DNA of 64,000 nt from Marinifilum caeruleilacunae (lineage in GTDB: Bacteria; Bacteroidota; Bacteroidia; Bacteroidales; Marinifilaceae), in assembly GCF_013141825.1 (NCBI RefSeq), contig NZ_RZNH01000020.1:27493-91492 (forward strand), read 5' to 3'. Positions 9,365 to 16,377 of the stretch are shown piece by piece. The notes under the pieces are model-generated. The model saw nothing but the letters and a program-made list of their open reading frames with translations, did no database searches and was not told the DNA's origin. The position numbers were made by a program, and so were the translations under genes. The stretch's first letter is position 1, and each line of letters starts with the position of its first letter.

Positions 9365-9937
9365 TTATCTCATTTTCTCCCAATCGCCATCAAACAACAA
9401 TTGGGCCAGATTTTTTCTATCGCGTGTTGGCGATTCCATTTCCTTCATACTATCAGGTAGTTGATCAGGATCACCCAAGTACCCAACAGCAATCATGGTA
9501 ACAGGCTCAAAATCCTCAGGAATATCGAACACCTCTCGCGCTTTTTCGGTTGAAAAACCAGCCATCTGATGCATATACAAATCCATACTCAAAGCCTGTA
9601 GTGACATGTTGCCAATTGCCAGGCCTAAATCGTGTCGGGCATGATCGTTCGGATTTTGATTTCGCCCAAACTTTTTGGAAACAACGGTTAAAATAATCAT
9701 TGGAGCGGTCTTCACCCACATCTGGTTAAACTCGCCCAAACATGAAAACAGCTGATCGTATCGTTCCGGATAATCTTTTGTAGCGTATACAAAACGCCAA
9801 GGCTGCTCGTTGAAACATGATGCAGCATAAGAGGCTGCCTGAAATAGTTTTTCTATTTTTTCCTCATCAATGGACTGATTCGAAAATGCTCTCGGACTCC
9901 ATCTTTTATCGATTAATTCGTGTATTTGTTGTGTCAT
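9365..9937 (-). CDS. Nitroreductase family protein
   Basis: FMN-dependent nitroreductase-fold protein of about 190 aa. The N-terminal LIDKRWSPRAFSNQSIDEEKIEKLF matches the R-x-S-x-R-x-F phosphate-binding start of the family, followed by SCFNEQPWRFVYA and, near the C-terminus, VTMIAVGYLGDPDQLP. The frame extends 14 codons upstream to 9979. I prefer the ATG at 9937 (MTQQIHEL) because the family normally starts just before the R-S-x-R motif. Probable NAD(P)H-dependent reduction of nitro or quinone compounds; physiological substrate unknown. Confidence 0.87.
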   Translation of the reverse strand: MTQQIHELIDKRWSPRAFSNQSIDEEKIEKLFQAASYAASCFNEQPWRFVYATKDYPERYDQLFSCLGEFNQMWVKTAPMIILTVVSKKFGRNQNPNDHARHDLGLAIGNMSLQALSMDLYMHQMAGFSTEKAREVFDIPEDFEPVTMIAVGYLGDPDQLPDSMKEMESPTRDRKNLAQLLFDGDWEKMR

Positions 9938-10085
9938 ATGAATTGATTTAATGAAATCTACTCGGTTTTTTATAAACAAATCACAATTGCCATTTGTTTC
10001 AATCTTAAAATCTATTTTTTGTTGCCCGATAATGAATATAGCTCTTTTTTAACAATTATTAAGGACTAGGTAGTATTTTATTCTA

Positions 10086-10093
10086 TATATTTG
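10086..10093 (+). promoter_or_regulatory. Bacteroidota -7 promoter element
   Basis: TATATTTG matches the Bacteroidota -7 consensus TAnnTTTG and lies 41 bp upstream of the metallophosphoesterase ATG. No clear -33 TTTG is seen at the usual spacing. Confidence 0.4.
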
Positions 10094-10134
10094 GAGCTGA
10101 TTTAGAACAGATTGAAGGAATCTTTGAAACAAGA

Positions 10135-11403
10135 ATGAGAGCAAGCGTTTATTTGTTAATACCTCTACTATTATTTATGCTGCTGGTTGATATTTATACC
10201 TATCGTGGCATAAAACCTCTGATTGCAAGAATTAAGTATTCATTTGCACGACACACACTAACTGCTTTATTTTGGGGCATATCGGTTTTTATTTTTGCAG
10301 CATTTACCACATTCATGTTTGGTATTAAACATGTACAAAAATCCGAGGCCTACATTTATTCAGGCTACCTGGTAGCAGGCTTTGCCTTGTTCTATTTTCC
10401 AAAGTTCATATTCATATTTTTCGTCTTAATAAAGGATATACAAGGGGCGATAAGAAGAACCATTTCCTGGTTCAGAGAGAGAAAGAATAAAAGTGTACCA
10501 CAGTTTAATTCGAAGAGAAAGATGGAGAGATCCGAGTTTTTGTACCAAATGGGATTGATATTGGCTGCCATTCCGTTTGCATCTATCCTTTATGGAGTAA
10601 CCAAAGGGAAATTCAATTATCGGGTAATGCGCGAAAGAATTAGTTTCAACAATCTTCCGAAAGCATTTAAAGGATTAAAAATTGTTCAGATATCTGACAT
10701 GCACCTGGGAAGTTTTAACAAGAACTTCGAGAAGGTAGAAAAAGCCGTTGAGTTAATTAATGAACAAGAACCAGATTTGATTGTTTTTACCGGCGACCTT
10801 GTAAATAATTTTGCCGAAGAAACCGACGGATGGGCTCCTGTTCTGGGCAAGATGAAAGCTAAAATTGGCAAATATTCCATTTTGGGAAATCACGATTATG
10901 GCGATTACTCCTATTGGCGATCGGAAGAAGATAAGGCCAAAAACCTTGCTGCCATTAAGCATTTTCACAAGCAAATGGGTTTTCGCTTGTTGCTGAACGA
11001 AACAGAAACGATAAATATTAAAGGTGAAGAAATTGCCCTGGTTGGTGTCGAAAATTGGGGTAAACCTCCATTTCCGCAGCATGGCGATTTAAACAAAGCA
11101 ACCGAGGGCAAAGAGCATTTGCCTTTTAAAATATTATTAAGTCACGACCCTTCGCATTGGGACGAAGAGGTAATTAAAAATTCGGATATCGACCTAACCT
11201 TCGCAGGACACACACATGGAATGCAGTTTGGAATTGAGCGTGCCGGAATCAAATGGAGTCCGGTACAGTACAAATACCCACGCTGGGGCGGATTATATCG
11301 CGAGGGAGATCAGTACCTCTATGTAAACCGAGGCTTTGGATACATCGGTTTCCCGGGTAGAATAGGAATGCCACCGGAAATTACTGTGGTAGAATTGGCA
11401 TAG
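10135..11403 (+). CDS. Membrane-anchored metallophosphoesterase
   Basis: 422 aa. Residues 1-150 hold about four transmembrane helices separated by a basic loop. The calcineurin-like phosphoesterase domain follows, with all metal-ligand motifs in order: IVQISDMHLGSF, VFTGDLVNN, ILGNHDYGDYS, LSHDP and FAGHTHGMQFG. This arrangement is that of YkuE/YaeI-type enzymes, some of which hydrolyse UDP-diacylglucosamine or other lipid-linked pyrophosphates. Substrate here is not decidable. It is a single transcription unit with its own promoter-like element and terminator. Confidence 0.9.
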   Translation: MRASVYLLIPLLLFMLLVDIYTYRGIKPLIARIKYSFARHTLTALFWGISVFIFAAFTTFMFGIKHVQKSEAYIYSGYLVAGFALFYFPKFIFIFFVLIKDIQGAIRRTISWFRERKNKSVPQFNSKRKMERSEFLYQMGLILAAIPFASILYGVTKGKFNYRVMRERISFNNLPKAFKGLKIVQISDMHLGSFNKNFEKVEKAVELINEQEPDLIVFTGDLVNNFAEETDGWAPVLGKMKAKIGKYSILGNHDYGDYSYWRSEEDKAKNLAAIKHFHKQMGFRLLLNETETINIKGEEIALVGVENWGKPPFPQHGDLNKATEGKEHLPFKILLSHDPSHWDEEVIKNSDIDLTFAGHTHGMQFGIERAGIKWSPVQYKYPRWGGLYREGDQYLYVNRGFGYIGFPGRIGMPPEITVVELA

Positions 11404-11426
11404 GAAATAAATAAATTAGATAGAAT

Positions 11427-11456
11427 AAGGACACGTTTTTTCGTGTCCTTTTTTTG
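11427..11456 (+). terminator. Rho-independent terminator
   Basis: Perfect 9-bp stem AAGGACACG (11427-11435) / CGTGTCCTT (11442-11450) followed by a T-run, 23 bp after the metallophosphoesterase stop. Confidence 0.87.
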
Positions 11457-11580
11457 TACCATCCCTTTCTTTTAGAAACTACAACACTCTTATTTTTAAT
11501 GATAATGAATTAGCTCTACCATTATTACAGTAAATATTTTATAGTTAAATTTAACTGTATTAGTTCCTAATCCCTATCCA

Positions 11581-12231
11581 ATGAAAACAATCACATTTTT
11601 ATTATTACTAATTTCAACATCATTAATTGGACAAGAATATCAACCTAAGCTTATTGTATTGGATCCATATGAAAAAGTTATAGATGAAAAGTTCGAAAAG
11701 GAAATTAGAAAATATGAAATGAAACTAATTACCACTCCCGAGTACGATGAAAACATTCTTTCTTCAATAAAACAAAAAGCCAAGCAGGAAAATGAAGTTG
11801 TAATGGAATACAAAGACTATCTTTTTGCTAAAGAGATGAATTATTTCTCTAGAGTTAGTATTGGATTTTCGGGCTTTATCACTTATAAACTTTACAATTA
11901 CAATTCTAATTGCCTGGTATTCTCAGTTCATGAATCATCGAATGAAAGTATCGAAAACTATAAAAACATCACCAAAAAACACAAGGTAGATTGGCTGATC
12001 AATCCTATTTTGGTGAGAACATATATTGACGAAGGACAAACGTACACCGATATCCGAATCCAGCTTTACAATCGAAAAAAGAATAAAATCCAATTGGATT
12101 GCACTTATACGGGTAATTCAAAAAATCCTGGTTTTGAATGGGCATGTGAAGATGGATCGATTAATTGTACAGTAAATAATGCCCAAGCCCAAGCTATTAA
12201 TGAAATCATGAAATTTTTAATAAATAAATAA
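11581..12231 (+). CDS. Exported protein of unknown function
   Basis: 216 aa, not recognised. A signal peptide is clear (FLLLLISTSLIGQ, cleavage near Gly-Gln). The mature part is lysine- and glutamate-rich with a charged helical region (about 35-85), then strand-rich segments including VDWLINPILVRTYIDEGQTYTDIRIQLYNRKKNKIQLDC and a C-terminal helix. The pattern of a residue-specific query (IRIQLYN, DCTYTG) is reminiscent of small beta-rich lipid-transport or curli-assembly-type periplasmic proteins, but no family motif is firm. It lies 4 bp upstream of a small SEC-C-like ORF. Confidence 0.7.
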   Translation: MKTITFLLLLISTSLIGQEYQPKLIVLDPYEKVIDEKFEKEIRKYEMKLITTPEYDENILSSIKQKAKQENEVVMEYKDYLFAKEMNYFSRVSIGFSGFITYKLYNYNSNCLVFSVHESSNESIENYKNITKKHKVDWLINPILVRTYIDEGQTYTDIRIQLYNRKKNKIQLDCTYTGNSKNPGFEWACEDGSINCTVNNAQAQAINEIMKFLINK

Positions 12232-12235
12232 ATAA

Positions 12236-12559
12236 ATGTGGCTTACTGATAAGATCATTCATATCTTGAGTTCCATTATCCCAGAATACAAAATAGAGCA
12301 TCAAATTTTGGGAAAGAAAGAATCATGCCATTGTAAGAGTGGTGATCTATATTGGCACTGTTGTCATGATCGCGATACCCAAAAAAATGTTAAAGCTGTA
12401 ATTGTTATCAAGACAAATATCAGGACAAATAATTCCAAGCAAACAGTCAAATTATTCCCACTTCCCAGAAGAGGTATATTACATGTAAAAAAAGGTGATA
12501 TTAACCCTCTTAACAAAAGAGGGAATTATCAGCAAATTGGAATAGATAATGATTATTGA
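12236..12559 (+). CDS. Small protein with SEC-C-like zinc motif
   Basis: 107 aa, starting 4 bp after the preceding stop. Residues ~32-45 read CHCKSGDLYWHCCH, which matches the spacing of the SEC-C zinc-binding motif (CPCGSGKKYKKCCG in SecA and many small proteins). The last third is compositionally odd: it covers a short inverted repeat (CCCTCTT 12505-12511 / AAGAGGG 12517-12523) and has no recognisable structure, so the true gene may be degenerate or shorter. The motif supports a real product; the function is unknown. Confidence 0.45.
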   Translation: MWLTDKIIHILSSIIPEYKIEHQILGKKESCHCKSGDLYWHCCHDRDTQKNVKAVIVIKTNIRTNNSKQTVKLFPLPRRGILHVKKGDINPLNKRGNYQQIGIDNDY

Positions 12560-12638
12560 TAATGTACCAGCAAATCAGATTTGTAATTGTAAACTTAATA
12601 TGCAATAAACTCCATTTGTAACTTTTACCCCAAAATCT

Positions 12639-13142
12639 ATGAAACGTTTTTTTTACCTACTTCTACTTTTCTCTGTATTATTCAGTTCCTGCGATGAAGG
12701 TTGCGATAAAATTGACCTGACATTAGTCAACTGGAACGGATGTGGAGACTTTATCGTTTTTGATACGATCACACTTCCAAATCATGAGTTTACCTATATC
12801 AATGTGACTGTTGACCGGGAAAAATTGAATTTAAGTGGCAACTATAAGTCTTTCGAGATTCATCAAAACGAACACATCTTTTCGGATATTACGAAGTACA
12901 ATAAGCAAAGTCATGATTTCTGTAAAGATTACCCGGTGGACGGACTAGAAGTAGAAAACCTATGGTGGACCAAAGAAGGTACAGTTGAAATCAGGATTGT
13001 TCACGACAAAAATGAGTGTGAAGACAACTATGTCGTCACTTTAATTCTTAAAAATGTGACCTATATCGATTCTAATGGCCATGAAATAATCCTTAAAGAA
13101 AAAATAATTGAAAATGTTCTTGCAGGATATAAAGTTGGATAA
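12639..13142 (+). CDS. Putative lipoprotein of unknown function
   Basis: 167 aa, not recognised. The N-terminus is a lipoprotein signal: FFYLLLLFSVLFSSC, lipid on the Cys at about residue 19, followed by DEGCD. Since Asp follows the Cys, inner-membrane retention would be expected by the E. coli rule, but that rule is not established in Bacteroidota. The mature part has several Cys and alternating hydrophobic strands, consistent with a small beta-sandwich. The next gene starts 13 bp downstream (preferred start). Confidence 0.65.
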   Translation: MKRFFYLLLLFSVLFSSCDEGCDKIDLTLVNWNGCGDFIVFDTITLPNHEFTYINVTVDREKLNLSGNYKSFEIHQNEHIFSDITKYNKQSHDFCKDYPVDGLEVENLWWTKEGTVEIRIVHDKNECEDNYVVTLILKNVTYIDSNGHEIILKEKIIENVLAGYKVG

Positions 13143-13155
13143 GCCCCTTTTACCA

Positions 13156-13797
13156 ATGCATCAAATCAACTTCAAAACCTTCGAACTGATAGCCATTATC
13201 CTCACCGTATTGGGAAAATTCCTGTTTATGGATTACCTAAACTGGCGTTTCCCCTTTGTGTTGAGTGCAACGATATTGTGGTGCGCCTACATTTGGTACC
13301 GAAGCAAAACAAATAAAGGCATCTTAAAATACTGGGGCTTCCGAACCGATAATTTTACCAAGGTATTAAAAGTGGTTCTCCCCTTTGGTTTAACTGCAAT
13401 TCTTGCATTCTTTGTGATTGGTGGAATTCAGGGAAGCATCAATCCTACCTGGCACATCATTCCAGTTTTGTTATTTTATCCTCTTTGGGGCAGCATACAA
13501 CAATTCCTGTTGATTGGTTTGGTGGCTGGAAATCTGTACGACAATCCCAACAGAAAGCTTAGTAAGCATGCAATTGTTTTATTTGCCGCTGTTTTGTTTG
13601 CCTTGGTTCATTATCCCGATTATTGGTTAATTGGTGGCACTTTTATACTTGCCATCTTCTATGGCTATGTATACCTAAAAGAGAAAAATTTATACGTATT
13701 AGGAATTTTTCATGGCTGGTTGGGTGCACTGTTTTACTATACGGTCTTAGATCAAGATCCTTTCCTAGAAATCTTTGGAAAACTTTTGAATCTATAG
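13156..13797 (+). CDS. CPBP-like intramembrane protease homologue with altered EE motif
   Basis: About 213 aa with six or seven transmembrane helices. The layout fits the CPBP (CAAX protease and bacteriocin-processing) family: motif 1 region WGSIQQFLLIGLV, motif 2 FALVHYPDYW, motif 3 IFHGWLGALFY. In active members motif 1 is EExxxR; here the two glutamates are Gln115-Gln116 and the Arg is Ile, while both later histidines remain. It may be a catalytically dead or re-purposed member. The frame opens at 13108, overlapping the previous gene. The ATG at 13156 avoids the overlap and is preferred. It converges with the lytTR operon with only 20 bp between and no obvious terminator. Confidence 0.7.
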   Translation: MHQINFKTFELIAIILTVLGKFLFMDYLNWRFPFVLSATILWCAYIWYRSKTNKGILKYWGFRTDNFTKVLKVVLPFGLTAILAFFVIGGIQGSINPTWHIIPVLLFYPLWGSIQQFLLIGLVAGNLYDNPNRKLSKHAIVLFAAVLFALVHYPDYWLIGGTFILAIFYGYVYLKEKNLYVLGIFHGWLGALFYYTVLDQDPFLEIFGKLLNL

Positions 13798-13817
13798 ATG
13801 TTTAGTATTTGTAAGAA

Positions 13818-14522
13818 TTAAAGGTTTATTTTCTCTTTTAATTCTTTTCGATACGACCTCCCTATTGGTAAAGCAATATCGCCAAGAGAAAGTGTATTGC
13901 CTGATATCGATTCTATTTTTCCTATTGGCACAATAAACTGTCGATGAATACGAATAAAACGATCGGAAGGAAGCAGTTCCATTAAATGAGACATGGTTTC
14001 ACGACTAATGTATTTCGTATCATCACACCTGCAGATGGCGTAATCTCCAAAACTTTCGAAATACTTAATTTTATGCAAGGACAGACGCACAATCTTTTTA
14101 TCTACTTTTAAATTAATTACCTCTTCGCTAGGCGAGCAACTACCTTCAGTAAAGCCATTTTCCCGATAACGGTCGTGATAACGATTTACGGCCCTCGCCA
14201 TTCTCTCGAGCGAGATGGGTTTCATTAAATAATCAACTACATCTAAATCAAAAGCCTCAACAGCATAATTTCGATAAGCAGTGGTAAAAATCAGTGCAGG
14301 TGGATTTTGTAATGATTTCAGGAATTGCAAACCATTTATCTGCGGCATTTCTATATCAGAAAATATCAGATCAACCTCGTTCCCTCTCAAAAAACTCATT
14401 GCTGGTGGTGCAGAATGAAAACATCCAACTACTTCAATTTCGGGGAAGTTTTCCAGGTGTCTTTCAATAATTCTGATGGCAATGGGCTCATCATCCAATA
14501 ACAAACATTTTACCTTTTGCAT
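13818..14522 (-). CDS. LytTR-type response regulator
   Basis: 234 aa. N-terminal receiver domain (1-120): acidic pocket LLLDDEP, phospho-acceptor Asp56 in FSDIEMP, conserved Thr in FTTAYRNYAVEAFDLDVVDYLMKPI. C-terminal LytTR DNA-binding domain (about 135-234) with KKIVRLSLHKIKYFESFGDYAICR and RIHRQFIVPIGKIESIS. It lies 5 bp after the sensor kinase gene and is its partner. LytTR regulators bind pairs of direct repeats about 21 bp apart, and two such pairs are visible upstream of the operon. Confidence 0.93.
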   Translation of the reverse strand: MQKVKCLLLDDEPIAIRIIERHLENFPEIEVVGCFHSAPPAMSFLRGNEVDLIFSDIEMPQINGLQFLKSLQNPPALIFTTAYRNYAVEAFDLDVVDYLMKPISLERMARAVNRYHDRYRENGFTEGSCSPSEEVINLKVDKKIVRLSLHKIKYFESFGDYAICRCDDTKYISRETMSHLMELLPSDRFIRIHRQFIVPIGKIESISGNTLSLGDIALPIGRSYRKELKEKINL

Positions 14523-14527
14523 GTCTT

Positions 14528-15610
14528 TTAATTTAATATCATCAGGCTCAATTCAACCTCGTAATCTTGTTCGCTTTCGCGGATTTCCAAGCCATATTGC
14601 TCAGGATAAATCAGATCCAGGCGCTTCCTCAAATTGTCAATTCCAATTCCTCCATTTTTTTGACTCTTTCTTCCCAATCCAAGGGGATTTTTAATCTGAA
14701 ATATCAGGCTGTTATCTACTTTCATACGAATTGATATTTTGCTTGCCTCATTCTCTTTACGGGCAGCATATTTAAAACAATTCTCAACCAATGGAAGAAA
14801 AAGCAATGGTGCAATCGAGAGATTCAATTGCCTGGCTTCATGCATATCAATTTCTATGTCGAAGGAGTTAGCAAACCTTCCCTTCTGTATGGCCGCATAA
14901 TTCTCTATTAATTCAATTTCCTGATTCAGATCTACAAAATCGGAAGAACAACCATAAAGCGTATAATCTAAAATCTCGGAAAGCAGCATGATCATTTTTG
15001 GAGTTTCTTCCGATTTTTCAAGACTCAATCCGTAAATACTGTTCAAAGAATTGAACAAAAAATGAGGATTTACCTGTGCTTTTAATAAACTCAATTCTGC
15101 CTCTTTTAATCGAAGCTCTGTTTCCACTTTCATTTTATCCTGAAGCTCGCGCATTCTTTGTTCATTTAATATTCTCTGAAGTTGTCGGTAGGCTACTCCT
15201 ACAATAATAATAAAGTACAAGCCAACCAGCAGAAAGCGAATATCCATTGTTGCCGGGTCGATTCCTACAAGCGAATAATCCCAAACCAATATAAAAAGCC
15301 CGGCAATAATTAAAGTGGCAAGCCCAAGGCTAGCGCACAAAAGATAAAAAAGGAACAGCCAAAACCTGAAATATCTCTTTTTGAGTAGGTATTTGGGTAT
15401 CAGGAAATCGTTTAAAAAACGGGTACAAACATAAGCTAGTGGCACAAAACACAAGCAGAACACAAAGGCCGAGTAGTAATCCTGACTCGAAAGTCCAAAA
15501 AATACAGTGACAAATAAAATTGCCATAGACCAGCTCGAGATCGGTAGAATGATCTTCCTCCAGATTTTTGCTGCTTTTATTGTAAGTACCGTGTTTTGAG
15601 TCATAATCAT
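14528..15610 (-). CDS. LytS/YehU-type sensor histidine kinase
   Basis: About 360 aa with four N-terminal transmembrane helices (about residues 20-145), a coiled-coil linker (LQRILNEQRMRELQDKMKVETELRLKEAEL), then the His_kinase domain (PF06580-type) with the phosphorylated His in KAQVNPHFLFNSLNSIYG and an ATPase domain (LLFLPLVENCFKYAARK, GGIGIDNLRKRLDLIY). The frame opens at 15640, but the putative -7 element lies near 15628-15635, so I prefer the ATG at 15610 or 15604. It pairs with the LytTR regulator directly downstream. Confidence 0.9.
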   Translation of the reverse strand: MIMTQNTVLTIKAAKIWRKIILPISSWSMAILFVTVFFGLSSQDYYSAFVFCLCFVPLAYVCTRFLNDFLIPKYLLKKRYFRFWLFLFYLLCASLGLATLIIAGLFILVWDYSLVGIDPATMDIRFLLVGLYFIIIVGVAYRQLQRILNEQRMRELQDKMKVETELRLKEAELSLLKAQVNPHFLFNSLNSIYGLSLEKSEETPKMIMLLSEILDYTLYGCSSDFVDLNQEIELIENYAAIQKGRFANSFDIEIDMHEARQLNLSIAPLLFLPLVENCFKYAARKENEASKISIRMKVDNSLIFQIKNPLGLGRKSQKNGGIGIDNLRKRLDLIYPEQYGLEIRESEQDYEVELSLMILN

Positions 15611-15660
15611 TACGAAAATAAATAAATTAAAAATAAGCACACCTCTTTCTTTTTGATATA

Positions 15661-15688
15661 CGATAAACAGTTCAAATAATGCGATAAA
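15661..15688 (-). promoter_or_regulatory. Phased direct-repeat pair, likely LytTR site for the kinase-regulator operon
   Basis: CGATAAA occurs at 15661-15667 and 15682-15688, exactly 21 bp start to start. Read on the minus strand it is TTTATCG, the same element and spacing as the pair at 15825-15854 facing the other way. Two half-sites two helical turns apart is the known LytTR layout. A weak -7 (TATTTTTA on the minus strand, 15628-15635) lies downstream, so autoregulation is likely. Confidence 0.55.
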
Positions 15689-15824
15689 TGACCATATGTT
15701 TTTGCTTCACAAGACAAATCTTAATATCGTTTCTACTGATATAACAGGCATTTAGAAGCATAGCACAGAAACTTTCCAAAGAATGAGATCTTTGTAATGA
15801 TCATTGAACTGAAATCCCCTGTCG

Positions 15825-15854
15825 TTTATCGCAAGTATAGATCTACTTATCGCA
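15825..15854 (+). promoter_or_regulatory. Phased direct-repeat pair, likely LytTR site for the ExbB/MotA-like gene
   Basis: TATCGCA occurs at 15827-15833 and 15848-15854, again 21 bp start to start, within TTTATCGCA and CTTATCGCA. The second half-site ends 5 bp before the -33 element of a good promoter, the usual place for an activator. Confidence 0.6.
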
Positions 15855-15859
15855 TTTAA

Positions 15860-15890
15860 TTTGAAAAGAAAAGAACAGCTAATAAGTTTG
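15860..15890 (+). promoter_or_regulatory. Bacteroidota -33/-7 promoter
   Basis: TTTG at 15860-15863, 19-bp spacer, TAAGTTTG at 15883-15890: a full match to the Bacteroidota TTTG-N19-TAnnTTTG promoter, 35 bp upstream of the ATG at 15926. A second -7-like TATTTTTG is at 15896-15903. Confidence 0.6.
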
Positions 15891-15925
15891 ATTTGTATTT
15901 TTGTTTAACCAAAACCTATTAAAAC

Positions 15926-16297
15926 ATGTTTGATTTTATTATTGAAGGTGGTGTTATTGGAATGAGCACCGTTATGATATCGGGATTAGGAGCAATTGTG
16001 TGGTCAATTATTTCGGCTGCAAAATTTTCGAAAGCAGGTTGTATCACCAAAAGACACCTCGATGCCATTCTTTTTTTGGGAAGCTTAAGTTTTTTCTTAG
16101 GAGTACTATGGCAAGGTGTTGGACTATCCCAAGCCTTAAGCGTTATCCAGGAATATCCAGGAATTTCGCCTGCAGCCATTGCCGGAGGAATTAGGGTAAG
16201 TATGATTTCACCACTTACCGGGGCGGTTCTGTTTGCCATTTCCGGAATTTTCTGGATGAGCCTTCGTTATATGAATGCAAAAAAAGCTGAATCTTAA
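15926..16297 (+). CDS. Small membrane protein resembling a MotA/TolQ/ExbB channel fragment
   Basis: 123 aa with three predicted transmembrane helices (about 8-28, 46-66 and 88-115). The C-terminal stretch PAAIAGGIRVSMISPLTGAVLFAISGIFW resembles the conserved pore helices of ExbB/TolQ/MotA, but the usual cytoplasmic loops and about half the family length are missing, and no ExbD/TolR partner is adjacent. It is divergent from a LytTR two-component operon and has a matching phased-repeat site and promoter in front, so it is the probable target of that system. Channel activity is only inferred. Confidence 0.65.
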   Translation: MFDFIIEGGVIGMSTVMISGLGAIVWSIISAAKFSKAGCITKRHLDAILFLGSLSFFLGVLWQGVGLSQALSVIQEYPGISPAAIAGGIRVSMISPLTGAVLFAISGIFWMSLRYMNAKKAES

Positions 16298-16323
16298 AAT
16301 GATATTTGTCTTGTAATACCTAT

Positions 16324-16361
16324 AAAGCCACAACCTCTGTTTAGAAATTGTGGCTTTTTTA
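16324..16361. terminator. Bidirectional terminator between convergent genes
   Basis: Perfect 10-bp stem AAAGCCACAA (16324-16333) / TTGTGGCTTT (16348-16357), with a T-run to the right and A-rich sequence to the left. Confidence 0.82.
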
Positions 16362-16377
16362 TTGTGATAAAATGACT

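Noticed and set aside
15719-15824. Riboswitch in the divergent lytTR gap
   Set aside because: No stable stem beyond short AT-rich pairings; the phased repeats explain the conserved-looking parts better.
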